A DNA stretch of 64,000 nucleotides from Lunularia cruciata (GCA_948567375.1 OX419759.1:48946593-49010592), one strand, 5' to 3'. Shown: positions 1 through 15,110, counted from the stretch's first letter. Numbers and translations: made by a program. Notes: generated by a model not told the origin, from the sequence alone.

Positions 1-2622
1 CTTTGGGTTTTGTCCTGGCCGATGCTGGATTCGATGTGTACATTGGTAACAATCGAAACATTCGATGGAGTCGTGGAGCAACCTTCCCCAGCTCCGACCC
101 GGTTCGTAACTACTTAAAATTAGAGACACGTTCTTTAGTTTGTTTCTTTACGGCCCTGGAGTGATTTTGGGTACGAAAATAGAGGTACGAGAATACTTGG
201 GTACGAGAATATTTTATTAGAGGATACGAGGGAAACTAAATTCGATGGAGCCTCTGATGTACAGAGATACTGGGACTGGACGTTTGACGAACTCGCGGCT
301 TTCGACATACCCTCGTTTGTAAATTATATCTACACCAGTAGGGGCGATTCCAAAGTCTTCTATGTGGGACACTCTCAGGTATGCGAAATTCCACTATCGA
401 TTTATGGACATCCGCAATTCGACTATAGTCATACCTTCTGAGCCAGAAAGGTAGTCTTAAAGACTAGAAGCGTATAGCTTGTCTGTTCTGCAGCTTAAGA
501 AATTAAGAAATTCCCCTTACCAAGAATCGGAGAGTTGTTAGATAGATTTCGTAATCGCCTCTGTACGCTGGGAATTATATGCTCTTTTCAGTGAAGTGCG
601 CGCTTCGTGCGACTATCCTCAGATCCTCCTTGCGAGTTTCGGTTGAGTTGGAAGTGAGGAGCCCCTCATGGTGAAAATCGATCAAAATCTTGAACTAAAT
701 TCTTGTGCAATTTAAGAATCGCATTCTATCGATTCCAGTTAATCTCTTCACAGAAAGTTGGTTTCATATCCCTCGGAATATCTGATTGGGCGTTTGGATT
801 TGTGGTCGAAGGGCACTTTGGCATTCTTCGCGGGATTAGTAGGAGGGGCCCCTGCAGCGATGCAAATGAAGGAGAAGATAAGAGCAGCAGTCCTGTTAGC
901 TCCATTTATTGTTACGGGAAATACATCAGCTCCAATCCTCAAAGTTACGTTCGAGGCAGGAACTGATGTGGTACGTATGGACTTCATTTCTCCCTAAACA
1001 TCACGAGCGACATTTAGCCCAAGTAATTCACTCGTCTGTTTTCCTACGAATTAAACATTACAGATTTACCTAGGTCAAATAGAATATCTCAGCGAACTGA
1101 ACATCTCGCGGATGACATCGAGCGATGGAAGTCATCCGTCTGCTCTAGCTCATGGGTGTTTTGGAAATTGACAGTTATATAGTGTAACGAATATGTACTG
1201 TGCAATCATAAGGCTGTTGTCCGGTGATAGTTCAAGCGGTTGTCCAAATTGTGCAGAACGATTGATGAACCTGTTTTCCTGCAGGTTGCTGCAGCAGCGG
1301 GCGGACCATCAGACAATGCTGCGTAAGAACCTCTATTATTCACACCCTCTTTGTTTTCTTCATCCTTTGAGTTTGAAAATGGCAAGTGACAGTCTGGGTG
1401 CTCGGATGGTCAATCAAGTACAAGCACGAAAATACGAGTTTCACTAATCAGACTCTAATCAGACTCCCCTCAACAAAATAAGTTTCAAGAACATGAACTT
1501 CAAAGCTTGGTCAACATCAAAATTAGCAGTATGGTGAATTTGATTTTCTGTATTTCGTTGTTGAGTACTATTAGACTTGATGCAATATCTGTTAACCATA
1601 ATGAGTGTATTATCATTTTGACAGACTCGTCAACCTCATATGCTTGGGCAACGCACCCATTTGTGAGACTGCAATCGACGGTTTTACAGGTACGTATACA
1701 GTAATCACACTCTGCGCACTACAAGAGAACCACATTTCTATTTCATCCACTTTATCATTTCCAGATTTTCATGCACTGCGGAACTTAAATCGATCATTGC
1801 GGGAGTTTGTTGATTTTCCTTCTCCTGATCATTTGAAGAAGCTATTCCGATGGAATAATTTTCGTACTAATCAGTACTGAATAATTCAGTACTGATTTAT
1901 AATTTTTGTGTCATTTCAGGCACCAACTCCTATCTCAATAACAGTCGAATACCATTTTACCTCAAATACGTTCCACAGCCAACCTCAGCTCGAAACATGA
2001 ACCATTTTGGGCAATGTAAGTTTCGGATCACGTACATTACCTCAAACCTGACAGGAAAAGAAGTTTAACACGTTAGTTGCTGCAAATTTCCATCTTCCCG
2101 GCGAACATTTCTTTGCAGAATGCGAACGCCTTTTCGTCTCCAGTGTCTGTCCTCTAGATCATTTCTGGTATCTGAACTCTAAAATGAATGCAAGAAACAC
2201 AAATACGATTGTGGAACATGTATCTGGAGTATGCATAGTGACGTGGGGCATCATTGGAAGAAGTTGCAATTCAAATACTGTGGCTGATAATGTGCGCTTG
2301 TGTATCTGCAGTGTACAGGTCAAGTAAGTTCATAATGTATGACCGGGGTCCTCTTGTGAATCAGCAGAAATATGGACAGGCAACACCTCCATTGTACCCT
2401 ATAGAAATGTTTCCATCTGCAAGCTTTCCGCAACTATTATTTACAGGAGGGATAGACCAATTAGCTACACCAGCGGATACCATTACGCTTCTTCAGCGTC
2501 TGCCAAACGTAAATAGGCAGGTGGTGAACCTTCCACTTTATGGTCATTTGGATTTCATCGTCGGGACAAGAGCTTATCTAGACATATATCCCAGACTTAT
2601 ATCTTTCCTAAGAGGCAATTAG
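1..2622 (+). CDS. acid lipase (lysosomal/gastric lipase type, alpha/beta hydrolase), 5' end cut by window edge
   Basis: Predicted to hydrolyse triacylglycerol or steryl esters; members of this family are usually secreted or vacuolar/lysosomal. Coding blocks that I can support are about 3-101, 265-378, 812-970, 1064-1110, 1284-1323, 1625-1689, 1920-2015 and 2312-2622. Exon 1 reads LADAGFDVYIGNNR and WSRG, the usual stretch after the lid. Exon 2 gives RYWDWTFDELAAFD and ends in GHSQ; exon 3 resumes with GTLA, so an intron splits the nucleophile-elbow motif GHSQG right after the catalytic serine. The last exon holds GGIDQLATPAD with the likely catalytic Asp, YGHLDF with the catalytic His, and stops with TAG at 2620-2622. 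The joins DP|RYWDW, TG|TNSYLNNSR and HFGQ|LYRSSKF fit the family well. The blocks at 1064-1323 are the least certain. The N-terminal part, including any signal peptide, lies outside the window. I saw no lesion in the well-resolved exons. Confidence 0.85.
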
Positions 2623-2924
2623 TGCATCAATATACTCCGCCCTAAATAGTGTGCCCACACCTTAGTAGGTGTAAGAATAAGACGTCTTGCCAACCACATA
2701 GACATGTTCGTTGCAACCCGCCCGCATTTTAATTGACTAGAATATAAAATGTCAAATAATTGCAGTACGATAAAAGCAAATGAAGATTTTCTATCTCAGT
2801 GCTTCTTACCAGGTTCTAAGACTAGATCGACCCAAGCAATCCAACAAGTCCCGCTGACTTGTTGGATTGCATGTTGGATTGCATGTGCTGTGCATATGCA
2901 AAATCAGCGCAAACCATTGCATAT
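2623..2924. other. short intergenic gap holding two perfect hairpins and a 12-bp tandem duplication
   Basis: No gene is seen between the lipase stop codon and the start of the duplicated host segment. Positions 2836-2850 and 2856-2870 form a perfect 15-bp inverted repeat with a 5-base loop. Directly after it gttggattgcat occurs twice in tandem (2861-2872 and 2873-2884). A second perfect inverted repeat of 11 bp has arms at 2891-2901 and 2917-2927. The cluster lies exactly where homology to 51970 onward begins, so it may mark the duplication junction. Confidence 0.7.
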
Positions 2925-5690
<2,766 letters not shown>

Positions 5691-7380
5691 AATTTGATGA
5701 AATCAGGAACTGAAATATAATGAATCAGGAATCCACTAAGCACAGAGAGAGTAAAAGAGAGTCTAAACAAGCGAGTTCTTTGACAGTTGCGGTTAAAACA
5801 ATAACGTGGTCCGTAAAGTCCCTAGACTGGCGTTGAAGGGTGAATATTTTGCAAGTGCGAGGAGGTTAGTTCGCAAGTTTGATTAATCTCACGAACACAT
5901 TGGAAATAAGTTTCTCGAACAAACTTGCCATGAAATCTCGCGAGTGGGGTAGTGCAAGTTTGATAGGAACTCATCGTTACCCAAAACAAACATGTGAACC
6001 GTGGCGAATTCATGGGTGCAGTTCGTTTTCTAAAATTTACCAGTAATTAATATTAGATTCCATTAGATATACCGGTTTGTAGTCGTGAATTTGAATTTGT
6101 TTTATTCTCTTAGAATTGAATTTTTTTAATTCATTTTCTATTAAAAATTTTCGTTTGTAATTAAAAATCTTATCTAATTTTTTTTCTTAAATTTATTTCT
6201 GTAGCTTTCCGATGAGAATGAATAAATTTTAATTTTTACTTTACGAATGACATTAATGAATTCGTTTCAAACAGTAAGAATAATAAAGTTGTTAACTAAA
6301 GCTGAAATCTAAGTTCTATCACTAAACTAAATCTAGTAACACGAAATTAATGCTGAATCTAAGTTCTATCATTAAACTAAATCTAGCAACACTAGTTTAA
6401 ACTTAGTAATGAATTCTAGAGATGTATATAATGTAAGGAGTAGAACCTAGTAGTATCTCACAAATGATACGCAGCACCATTCTAATACACGATATTCTTC
6501 ACATCTGGTGATTCATTAAAGATGCAGATACTTCGGACTGAATTGAAGTTCTTATGATAATCTAAAATTAGTAAAATTTCAATGATTTTCTAAATAGTAA
6601 ATTTTCAATAAATCTCTACCCTGGTAAAAATAATACTTCCGACTTGTATTGGAGGGTATTTTAGAGTTACTTCACTTTCAAGAACTCTTTCTCTGCTGTA
6701 ACAATTGAACTCAATGTGCTATCTTAAGCATTTTCTTCTTTTAAGTGATAATATTAATTTTCACTGTTCAATGAGCTAGATTAAGTATAGATGAAGAGGG
6801 CCTGCTTAGTATTTTGCGGTTGGGTTCTGATTCATGAATTATTCTAGGATGATATACTACATGAGAGATGGCAGTATTTTGAATTTGAAAACTACTCTTT
6901 GAAGTAAAATACTTTTTACTCATTATCCATGTAGATATTTTTCTTCATAGCATCAAACGATTTTTATGCTTTTGTCAAAACTCATCTATGTGCTAAATTC
7001 ATAATTGGCCATTGCCTTGAAGTCTGTAAATTTTGCAAAAGTTTCACCATACACGTTCAGAAAACATATCCAAGAGAAATTATCTGTAAAAATAAAACAA
7101 TTTTACTCCAAAATTTACAACCCAATTTTACACGACGGAATAAAAATATGATCCATGCAAATTACTTTATATCAACTATAATAGCTTGCTTGACCTCCTC
7201 GCATATTCTTTTCCTATCAGTCAACCACATGCTTCTAAAAACATCATTGCGGAGCCCATAAACCAATCTTTTCAACTACATGTTGTAGATCATGTAAATA
7301 TGCATATGTATATTCCTTGAGTTCACGTGAAATATACTTTGTGTTGCACCATCAACAATGCTGAAGGTAGAACACAAGTA
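5691..7380. other. AT-rich intergenic DNA; part duplicated at 54404-54880
   Basis: No gene is recognised. From about 6275 to 6790 the sequence aligns with 54404-54880 in the same orientation; the run beginning aataataaagttg is shared. A short internal duplication is visible: the phrase ctaagttctatca followed by ctaaatctag occurs near 6309 and again near 6359. The rest, 5691-6270 and 6790-7380, shows nothing beyond AT-rich unique DNA. Confidence 0.6.
6275..6790. repeat. host segmental duplication, distal part of copy 1
   Basis: It matches 54404-54880 with many small indels. In this copy it lies about 600 bp beyond peroxidase A. In the other copy only about 290 bp of unrelated DNA separates it from the shared 4980-5020 stretch, because peroxidase exons 3 and 4 are gone there. 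Both ends show that one duplication event covered roughly 3.9 kb. Confidence 0.75.
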
Positions 7381-7944
7381 GCTTTGGTAATCAGTTTCTT
7401 ACAAAATTTTCTTGTATTGATCATATCAAGCTTAAGAGCTAAGAGAGCCACAGAGAATGATAGGATTATTGGGAGAAGTGCCTTGGAAGAGATACTTGGA
7501 AGAGTGATCCTTGCAAGCTAGAATGGGAGAAGCACAGGAGTGATGTAAAATAATCTTGAGTACTTGCAGGCCGGCCTACTTACAAGATGTTTGGATACTT
7601 GGAGTGATGTTGGATAAACCTAACTCCTGAAAGGAAGAAGTAATTTGGAGGTAATATGAGCTCCATGTCCATGTAACAAGGTGAAAAGCTAAGCTGCATC
7701 ACATAGGAGATGAGAAGCACTAGAAGAGGTGTAGAACCTCAGGCAAGTGCTTCACTTTTGCAAGAATGGTCCCCCACCACTTGGAGTGTTGGGGGATCAT
7801 TCGGAGTGCTTGCAAGAGTGAAGCACTTGGAGTGCCAATAGGCGAGGCATACATGCCTGAGTGCCAAGTACCACCATGACACTCAGAGGGAAGTGCTACC
7901 GGAAATTTGAACTTCCCGCCAACAACAATTACCACTAATAGCAC
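7380..7944 (+). mobile_element. repeat family X, copy 1, left part
   Basis: This stretch is repeated at 16580-17090 (copy 2), and its first 270 bp occur again at 18840-19110. Landmarks are tgatcatatcaa, gaatgataggatt, gcaagctagaatgggagaag and gtaggataa-like runs. The match to copy 2 continues through the run starting ccaatagg. It then stops near 7944, where the foldback and array block begins, and resumes near 13045. Copy 1 is therefore interrupted by about 5.1 kb. The family was not recognised; non-autonomous LTR retroelement debris is the likeliest explanation. It is old and heavily decayed. Confidence 0.6.
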
Positions 7945-10260
7945 TTGCTTCTATCGTGGGGAAAGTAATCTATATGTTACATTGGAGCTATTTGGTGTGG
8001 TTGGGGAGGTGTAGCTAGGGTTTTTGACTCTTAATTCAACCGCAGTCAAGGGAGGTTTGGGAAGCAGCTGCATAAATATAGGAATTTTCTTAGGTGACCA
8101 GATTAACTGTGTGGGGAAAGTGCCAATCAAATAGCCTCAGCAATTATTTTCTCTTGGTATGCTGACAGAACCTTTGAAATATGAAAGGTCAAGTAGAAAC
8201 CTTTTCCCCAAGGAAGGAAGTGGATTTTGTTTCAAGAGATTGCAGTTTTTGGAAGGAAACATGGGGAGAGACTTGTTTGCATGAAGGAAGGAGGAGGAAA
8301 AGACAAATAAGGAGAAATCATTCACCAAGGACAATTCTTGTGAGAAAGGATAGGAGAACAGGCTGTTTACTGGGAAAGGAGGTCAGCGGAAGGCAAGGGG
8401 TTTTAGAGGAGAGCATCGAAGGAGAGTCTGCAGGAACAAAGAATTCTCGAAGAGGGGAGGATAGTGAAAAATATTGAAAGGAAAGGGTCTTGGCTAGAGG
8501 AGTAAACTCTCAAAGAAGGATGGACATGACAGATTCTTGTCAGGAATGAACTCTCAAAGAAGGAAGTAATAGGAAAGAGAAATATCAAAGAGAAGGAAGT
8601 GCTTTTGGGAAAAACAGAGAGATCTCGAGGTTTGAAGGAGAGAGGGTTTGGAGAATTTTGACTGGACAGTGCACTCTCGAAGGAGGGTTTTTGATGGAAA
8701 AGAAAGTCTGGAAGGTATGCAAGACAAGGAAGTCCATGAGCATTGGGCTAGAACATTGAGATATCGAAAGGGGCAGGACAGAGCAGTCTGGGAGAGTTTT
8801 GTCAGAAGTGAACCCTCAAAGAGTGGACAGGAATGGTTTGTGACGAAACATGGGTTTTGACCAAGAGTGAACGCTCAATGAACTCTTGAGGGCTTTGGCA
8901 GGGATTGAAAATGGCTGCAGAAGAGAATTCTCAAGGTGAAGATTGGACACCAAGAAGCAGATCCATGAAACCTCTTGAGATCCCTTCCTGTCCAGCAAAA
9001 GCTCTTTGATGCTCTTTCCAGTTCCTTTGTCTTTTCTGTCCTGTCACAACTCCAAGAATTCACTCTTGCAAAAACTCTCCTTCTTGAATATGTCATGCCA
9101 TCCCTTTCTTTTCGTGTCAAAGCTCTCCCTTAATGCTTCTTCTTATCCAATCTTCACCTCGAGAATTCTCTCCTGCAGCCATTTTTGATCCATGCCAAAG
9201 CCCTCAAGAGTTCTTTGAGCATTCACTCCTGGTCAAAACCCATGTTTCATCACTAACCCTTCTTGTCCACTCTTCGAGAGTTCACTTCTAACAAAACTCT
9301 CCCAGACTGCTCTGTCCTGCCCCTTTCGATATCTCACTATTCTGGCACAACGCTCATGGACCTCCATGTCTTGTATACCTTCCAAACTTTTCTTTTCTGT
9401 CAAAAACCCTCCTTTGAGAGTGCACTGTCCAGTCAAAATTCTCCAAACCCTCTCTCCTTCAAACCCTCTTTGTTTTTCCCAAAAGCCCTTCCTTCTCTTT
9501 GATATTTCTCTCTCCTGTTACTTCCTTCTTCGAGAGTTCATTCCTTACTTCCTTCTTTGAGAGTTCATTCCTGACAAAAATCTGTCCTGTCCAGTTTTGT
9601 TCGAGAGTTCACTCCTCTAGCCAAGACTCTTTCCTTTCGATATTTTTCACTATCCTCCCCTCTTCGAGAATTCTCGGTTCCTGCCCAGACTCTCCTTTGA
9701 TGCTATCCTCTAAAACCGCCTTGTCTTTTGTTGACCTCCCTTCCCGGTAAACGGCCTTTTCTCCTATACTTTCCCACAAGTATTCTCCTTGGTGAGCAAT
9801 TTCTCCTCATTTGTCTTTTCCTCCTCCTTCCTTCACGCAGACAAATCTCTCCCCCATGTTTCCTTCCAAAAACTGCAATCTCTTGAAACAAAATCCCCTT
9901 CCTTCTTTGGGGAAAAGGTTCCTACTTGACCTTTCATCTTTCAAAGGTTCTATCAGCATTCAAAGAGAAAATAATTGCTGAGGCTGTTTAATTGGCACTT
10001 TCCCTACACAGTTAATTTGGTCACCAAAGAAAATTCCTATATTTATGCAGATGCTTCCCAAACCTCCCTTCACTGTGGTTGAATTAAGAGTCAAGAACCC
10101 TGGCTACCCCTCCCCAACCACACTAAACAGCTCCAATGTAACATATAGATTACTTTCCCAACAAAACCACCAACAGCGATTACCACTGATGGCACTTGCC
10201 GCTGTCATGGGAAAATAATCTACACGTAGTGGTGGTGCCATTTGGTGTGATTTTTCCATG
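7918..10260. repeat. large imperfect foldback (about 1-kb inverted repeats) with a 180-bp centre
   Basis: The left arm, about 7945-8955, is the reverse complement of the right arm, about 9140-10165, with scattered mismatches. Paired landmarks include the outer ends at 7965 and 10150, the runs near 8110 and 10010, near 8275 and 9850, and near 8900 and 9200. The spacer is about 8956-9139. The left arm is strongly purine-rich on the plus strand and the right arm pyrimidine-rich. Just outside, about 85-95 bp at 7918-8000 recurs in direct orientation at 10165-10257, as if a third truncated unit followed. The arms contain a degenerate unit of roughly 44 bp with the core ctctcaaagaagga. Open frames inside arise from the repeat and are not taken as genes. 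It may be a foldback transposon or an inverted duplication inside a larger element. Confidence 0.8.
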
Positions 10261-10599
10261 TTATTGAACTCAAGGGTTTATGTTATGGTGAAACCGGCAG
10301 TTGTTTGTGTTCTTGTAAGCTCATGGATTTTCTTTAAGGTTACATAAGCTCGGGGTTTATTAGCATGTCACTTAAGCGCTGGAGTTTGTTATTGAGAAGT
10401 TTGTTATTGGGGTTATGTTATTGGGGCAAGAGTATTTTAATTAGGGGCAGTAGCAGAGGGTTTCGGGAATTGTGAAAAAGTGCACAAAACAGCCATGATC
10501 GAAAGCAGAAACCAGGAGAAGGATCTTCTGAGAGGACAAGTAGTATCAAAAGGAGAGGAAGAGAAGAAATCGCAGGGGAAAAGGAAAAAGAGTTTCGAG
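10261..10599. other. linker between foldback and tandem array
   Basis: Low-complexity G/T-rich DNA with repeated ttattgg phrases near 10390-10430. No gene or clear repeat unit is visible. Confidence 0.4.
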
Positions 10600-12210
10600 T
10601 GAAATATAGGGCTGACAGTGGGGTTTTGGGAAGTGACAAAGAGTTTTCGAGGGCAATGTTTTCCAGGAGTTGATGGGTGGACAGAAGGAGTTTTGGGAGA
10701 AATAGAGGGCTGACAGTGGGGTTTCGGAAAGTGACAAAGAGTTTTTGAGGGCAATGTTTTCCAGGAGTTGATGAGTGGACAGAAGGAGTTTTGGGAGAAA
10801 CAGAGGGCTGACAGTGAGAAGTTTCGGGAGTTGAGAAAAATGTCTTCCAGGAGTTCACAGTGAGAAGTTTTTGGAATTCAGTAGGGGTGGCATGAAGCTC
10901 TTGAGGAATTGACATGGGTTTTGAGAATGAGGAATGCCTCTTCCAAGAGTTGATTTGACAATAAGAAGTTCTCGGGAGTTGATAGAAATGTCTTCTTAGA
11001 GTTGGCAGTGAGAAGTTTTGGGAGTTGAGAAAAATGTTTTCCCGGAGTTCACAGTGAGAAATTTTGGGAATTCAGTAGGGTTGGCAGGAAGCTCTTCAGG
11101 AATTGACATGGGTTTTTGAGAATGAGGAATGCCTCTTCCAGGAGTTGATTTGATAGTGAGAAGTTTCAAAAGTTGAGAGAAATGTCTTCCAAGAGTTGGC
11201 TGTGAGAAGTTTTTGGGAGTTGAGAAAAAATGTCTTCCAGGAGTTCACAGTGAGAAGTTTTTGGGAATTCAGTAGGGCTGGCATGAAGCTCTTCAGGAAT
11301 TGACATGGGTTTTGAGAATGAGGAATGCCTCTTCCAGGAGTTGATTTGACAGTGAGAAGTTTCGGGAGTTGAGAAAAATGTCTTCTAGGAGTTCACAGTG
11401 AGAAGTTTCTGGAATTCAGTAGGGCTGGCAGGAAGCTCTTGAGGAATTGACATGGGTTTTGACAATGAGGAATGCCTCTTCCAGGAGTTGATTTGACAGT
11501 GAGAAGTTTTGGGGGTTGATAGAAATATCTTCCAAGAGTTGGCAGTGAGAAGTTTTGGGAGTTGAGAAAAATTTCTTCCGGGAGTTCATAGTGAGAAGTT
11601 TTGGGAATTCAGTAGGGCTGGCAGGAAGCTCTTCAGGAATTGACATGGGGTTTCTAGAATGAGGAATGCCTCTTCCAGGAGTTGATTTGACAGTGAGAAG
11701 TTTGAGGAGTTGAGAGAAATGTCTTCCAAGAGTTGGCAGTGAGACGTTTTCGAGAGTTGAGAAAAATGTCTTCCAGGAGTTCACAACGAGAAGTTGTTGG
11801 GAATTCAGTAGGGCTGGCAGGAAGCTCTTCAAGAATTGACATGGGTTTCAAGAATGAGGAATGCCTCTTCCAGGAGTTGATTTGATAGTGAGAAGTTTTC
11901 GGGAGTTGAGAAAAATGGCTTCCAAGAGTTCACATTGAGAAGTTTCGGGAATTCAGTAGGGCTGGCAGGAAGTTCTTCAAGAATTGACATGGAGTTTCAA
12001 GAAGGAGAAATGCCTCTTCTAGGAGTTGATTTGACAGTGAGAAGTTTTCGGGAGTTGAGAAAAATGTCTTCCAGGAGTTCAAAGTGAGAAGTTTTGGGAA
12101 TTTAGTAGGGCTGGCAAGAAGTTCTTCAGGAATTGACATGGAGTTTTGAGAAGGAGAAATGCCTCTTCCAGTAGTTGAGTTTACAGTGAGTGTTTCAAGA
12201 GAATGACATA
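10600..12210. repeat. layered tandem array: 98-bp units, then units of about 195 and 148 bp
   Basis: The core gctgacagtg recurs at 10611, 10709 and 10807, an exact 98-bp spacing. Then the core gaggaatgcctcttcc (or a close variant) starts at 10929, 11124, 11320, 11467, 11661, 11856, 12005 and 12154. The spacings are 195, 196, 147, 194, 195, 149 and 149 bp. Long and short units differ by one module of about 47 bp built around agttgagaaaaatgtcttcc and cagtgagaagttt. Each large unit is thus two or three copies of that module plus a tail ending in ggaattgacatggg. Minus-strand open frames run through the array but 98, 147 and 149 are not multiples of three, so coding use is unlikely. Confidence 0.9.
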
Positions 12211-12985
12211 ACAAAGAGTTTTGGGGAATGCCAAAGAAGGGAGTGAAAGAGAAAGAAGTGACTTGTTTTGAGAAAGGTGTGAGCAGTGTTTTAGGAGAAT
12301 GACATAACAAAGATTCCGGGTGAATGACAGAGAAGGAAGTGATTAGTTCAGGACAAGAATAAAGAAGAAGTGGAACAAGAACCTGTCGACCAGAGAACAG
12401 ACTTGGAGAAGATCTCAGACGGAGGCACAATAGAACGGAAGGCTAAGAATTGTAAGGATTAGGATGTAGAACTTGCTCAGTTCTCCTCCTTTGTGTACAT
12501 GCTTCGCCGTTGAAGATTTTAGTTGGTCATTGTATTGTTTGAAGCTGCTTGGGTTTCCCTCAAAAATTTATAACTGCAAGGCTTGGGATTACGATAAATA
12601 TATACTTCCTTGATGAATGTGAATTTTTAGTCCGTGAATAGTATAAATGAGAGGACTCCAGTCTCGGAGCTCTCAGTCTTAGTTGAGCCGCATTTCCAAG
12701 ACCTATCACTGACCTGATCATGATTATCTGAACTTGGCCATAGGACTGAGATTCGTTAGAGGAATTACATCATAGCCCATTGAACACAACTTAACATGGA
12801 CAAACCTTTAACATTAGCAATGAAGCTTGAAGAACATGATTGCGCCAATGAGGCCAATCCAAGAAGCCATTAACCATGAGCCTACATTTAGAAAGATTGA
12901 TAGCAAGCTGCTCTAGCAAGAAGGACTGCCAGCCAGGCAAATAGAGAGAGCGTCTGATTACAAAAGGCTTTGAACAGTTGACAAG
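12211..12985 (+). other. array flank with an LTR-like promoter stretch
   Basis: Beyond the array a unique stretch holds a TATA-like box (gtataaatga, 12641-12650) followed by ctctcagtcttag near 12679, the layout of a retroelement U3/R region. I could not find a matching partner copy, so the LTR reading is an inference. No gene is seen to 12985. Confidence 0.35.
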
Positions 12986-12999
12986 CCTAGCAGTCTAAG

Positions 13000-14400
13000 C
13001 GCAAGCAGCCATGTGCCTGGCACACTCTCGAGACCAACCAATCCCCGCGACACCGCCAAGGTCATTACCACTACAAAATAACTGTTTGCACTTGGTGGAC
13101 AAGTGTGGCATAGGAGAAAGTGGTTGGCAAATGGAGTTTTTGGCACATAGGAGAATGAATTTGTGCAATGAGAACATGCAAGACCTTTGCCTAAATAATA
13201 GTGAGTGCCTACCTGCTCCATAACTGCTGGAGTGCTGATAAATGAGCAGGATTTGAGTGTATAAAAATTGAAGTGTTTGGCATGTAGTGGCACTTTTCAC
13301 AATCCAACTTGTCTTCTTAGCTGATCAGGTAGTGTCTTGCAAATTTTGTGAAGTAGTGAGTGCTTAGAGTCATTCCTAAGAGCATCATTTATTGTGATCT
13401 TAGGTACTCGGCATGAAGAGGCATACTTGGCTTAGTACAACATCAGTTTGTAGCATCCTTCGTGTGCAAGGATCATGGTAGTCACTCCTAGAACTTACAA
13501 GAAGGCTTCAAAGGCCATCCTTAGATCTCTTGTCATGAACAAGTTGGCTGTTTATTGTAAGATGGATGTAAGTAAAAGCAAGCACTTAGGATTCATACTC
13601 TAGAACTTGGAGTTATCAAACTTCCATATGATTCATGAAATGAGAGGAAAGAGAGAGAAAACTTCAAGGAGGATGCGGGGCAATCCATGGAACATGACCA
13701 TTAGTGAATGGTACTTGGCCTTGATGTTGGAGTTGCAAGAGTCATGATTATAGACACCAAACTCACAAACAAGGAGTTGACACCCCCAAAGTTTAAAGCC
13801 ATTTCAATAGTAAATGCTCCAAGAACAACGGATGGAGTGTAGCTAGTTACAAGGACTATGCAAGTTGAAGGTGAGTACCCAAACTATGGAAGTGTCTTCT
13901 CCAAAGATGAAGCTAACAACACTAAAGCTGATGAAGAGGAGGAGCATGGTCATTCACTCTACAAGAATCAACCTTACAAGATAATTAAGAAGGAGAAGAG
14001 ACTTGGAAAGATGCTCACTTTGCTCCCCAAATGCAGGACTAGGACATAGACAAGGATCTAATAGATGAAGTAGAAAACATTGTAGAAGAAGAAGCAATGC
14101 CTGTGTCGGCACCTTTGACCCCCAAAGTTCCAAAATAAGAGGTTGCACTAGAAGTACAACATTGGGCTGAATGCTTGAAGGACTAAAAACTTCAACCAAG
14201 AGATGAAGAAAGGGCAGATGATCAAATAAAAGAGGAAGATTTCATCATAGACAATGCCATAGAAGAAGAGGAAGTTGACATTCTTATTGATCTTCCTGAG
14301 GCTGCACCAGAATTGCAGATCAAAGTAAGGGAGGCACCTACAAAATCCAAGTTGGTGTAGGTGTAGGAGGATGCAAAATTCATCATCCACTTAGTAGGTC
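13000..14400 (+). mobile_element. repeat family X, copy 1, right part with decayed coding region
   Basis: It aligns with copy 2 at about 17100-17960 and with 19120-19660. Shared protein-level phrases on the plus strand are PKTYK.AF.AILRS, KHLGF, LCDFHMI.EMRG and NNGWSVASYKD. Downstream is an acidic region rich in Glu and Asp. I recognise no domain. The opposite strand at 12995-13300 also matches 16971-17348, but that simply reflects the shared DNA. Fossil element with many breaks. Confidence 0.55.
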
Positions 14401-14419
14401 TTTCACTATACTTGATGGA

Positions 14420-15110
14420 AGACTAATGCTCCAATACCAAGCCAAGTGCCCTAATGTGTTAGACTACACCATGCTGATCAAGGTCATGCATAACCAGGTT
14501 TACACTCAGAAGGCCAAAGAGGATGTGGTGAAGGAGGAGGCAACAAAGGCCAAAGACCTGTACAAGGCAGAAGCTTTGAAGGTAAAAGCCTTGATGCAAG
14601 AGAACAAAGAGCAAAAGAGAAGAAGTACCATTGCTAAGAACAAACAAGATCACCAAGCATCCAATACCAAGAAGGTTGAGGAGGACTGGAAGGCACTCCG
14701 CCTCAAGTTCAAGCAGTTCAAGAGGAAGCCAAGGACAGACTTTGCAGCAAGTGCCAAGAATAAGACATCACTCAAAGTGCCTTGCAAGAGAGAAATGACC
14801 AAGTGGTGACATGAGTTGCATATGCATGAGTACCAAATGGAAGATGCAATTTAATTGGAACATCTTGGCAAGGAGGCAACAAAGGAACAAGTGAAGCATG
14901 TAGAAAGCCTCCAAGTGCTAGAGGAACAGAAGGCCAAATGGAGCAGACAATCCAAACAAAGAGAGGAAGATCAATTGAAAGCAATGCATTGAGTAGAAGA
15001 ACCTTAGGTCCTATTCATGGAGATACTAAAGAGCAATGCGGGCGTCAAGAACTAAATGCCCTGAATTGAAGATGCAAGTCCACTGCTTGCAAAATCAGAC
15101 TTATGAGGAG
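14420..15110 (+). mobile_element. coiled-coil coding remnant in repeat family X
   Basis: An open frame at 14426-14809 encodes 127 residues rich in Lys, Glu and Ala with a heptad-like pattern, for example KEEATKAKDLYKAEALKVK. Similar Lys/Glu-rich phrases continue to about 15110 in decayed form. It follows the unrecognised domain of repeat family X, so that element probably encoded a domain plus coiled-coil protein. No catalytic or nucleic-acid-binding motif was seen. Confidence 0.45.

Noticed and set aside
1193-1447. A separate small gene within the lipase locus
   Set aside because: It lies between lipase exons on the same strand and is better read as intron with one short coding block.
8181-9891. 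Open frames on both strands inside the foldback
   Set aside because: Each frame in one arm has a mirror frame in the other arm, and none shows a domain. They follow from the purine/pyrimidine bias, which makes stops rare.
10418-12430. Long minus-strand open frames (up to 166 codons) over the tandem array
   Set aside because: They are made of the repeated units themselves. Unit lengths of 98, 147 and 149 bp shift the frame, and the predicted proteins are Ser/Thr/Pro-rich junk without start context.
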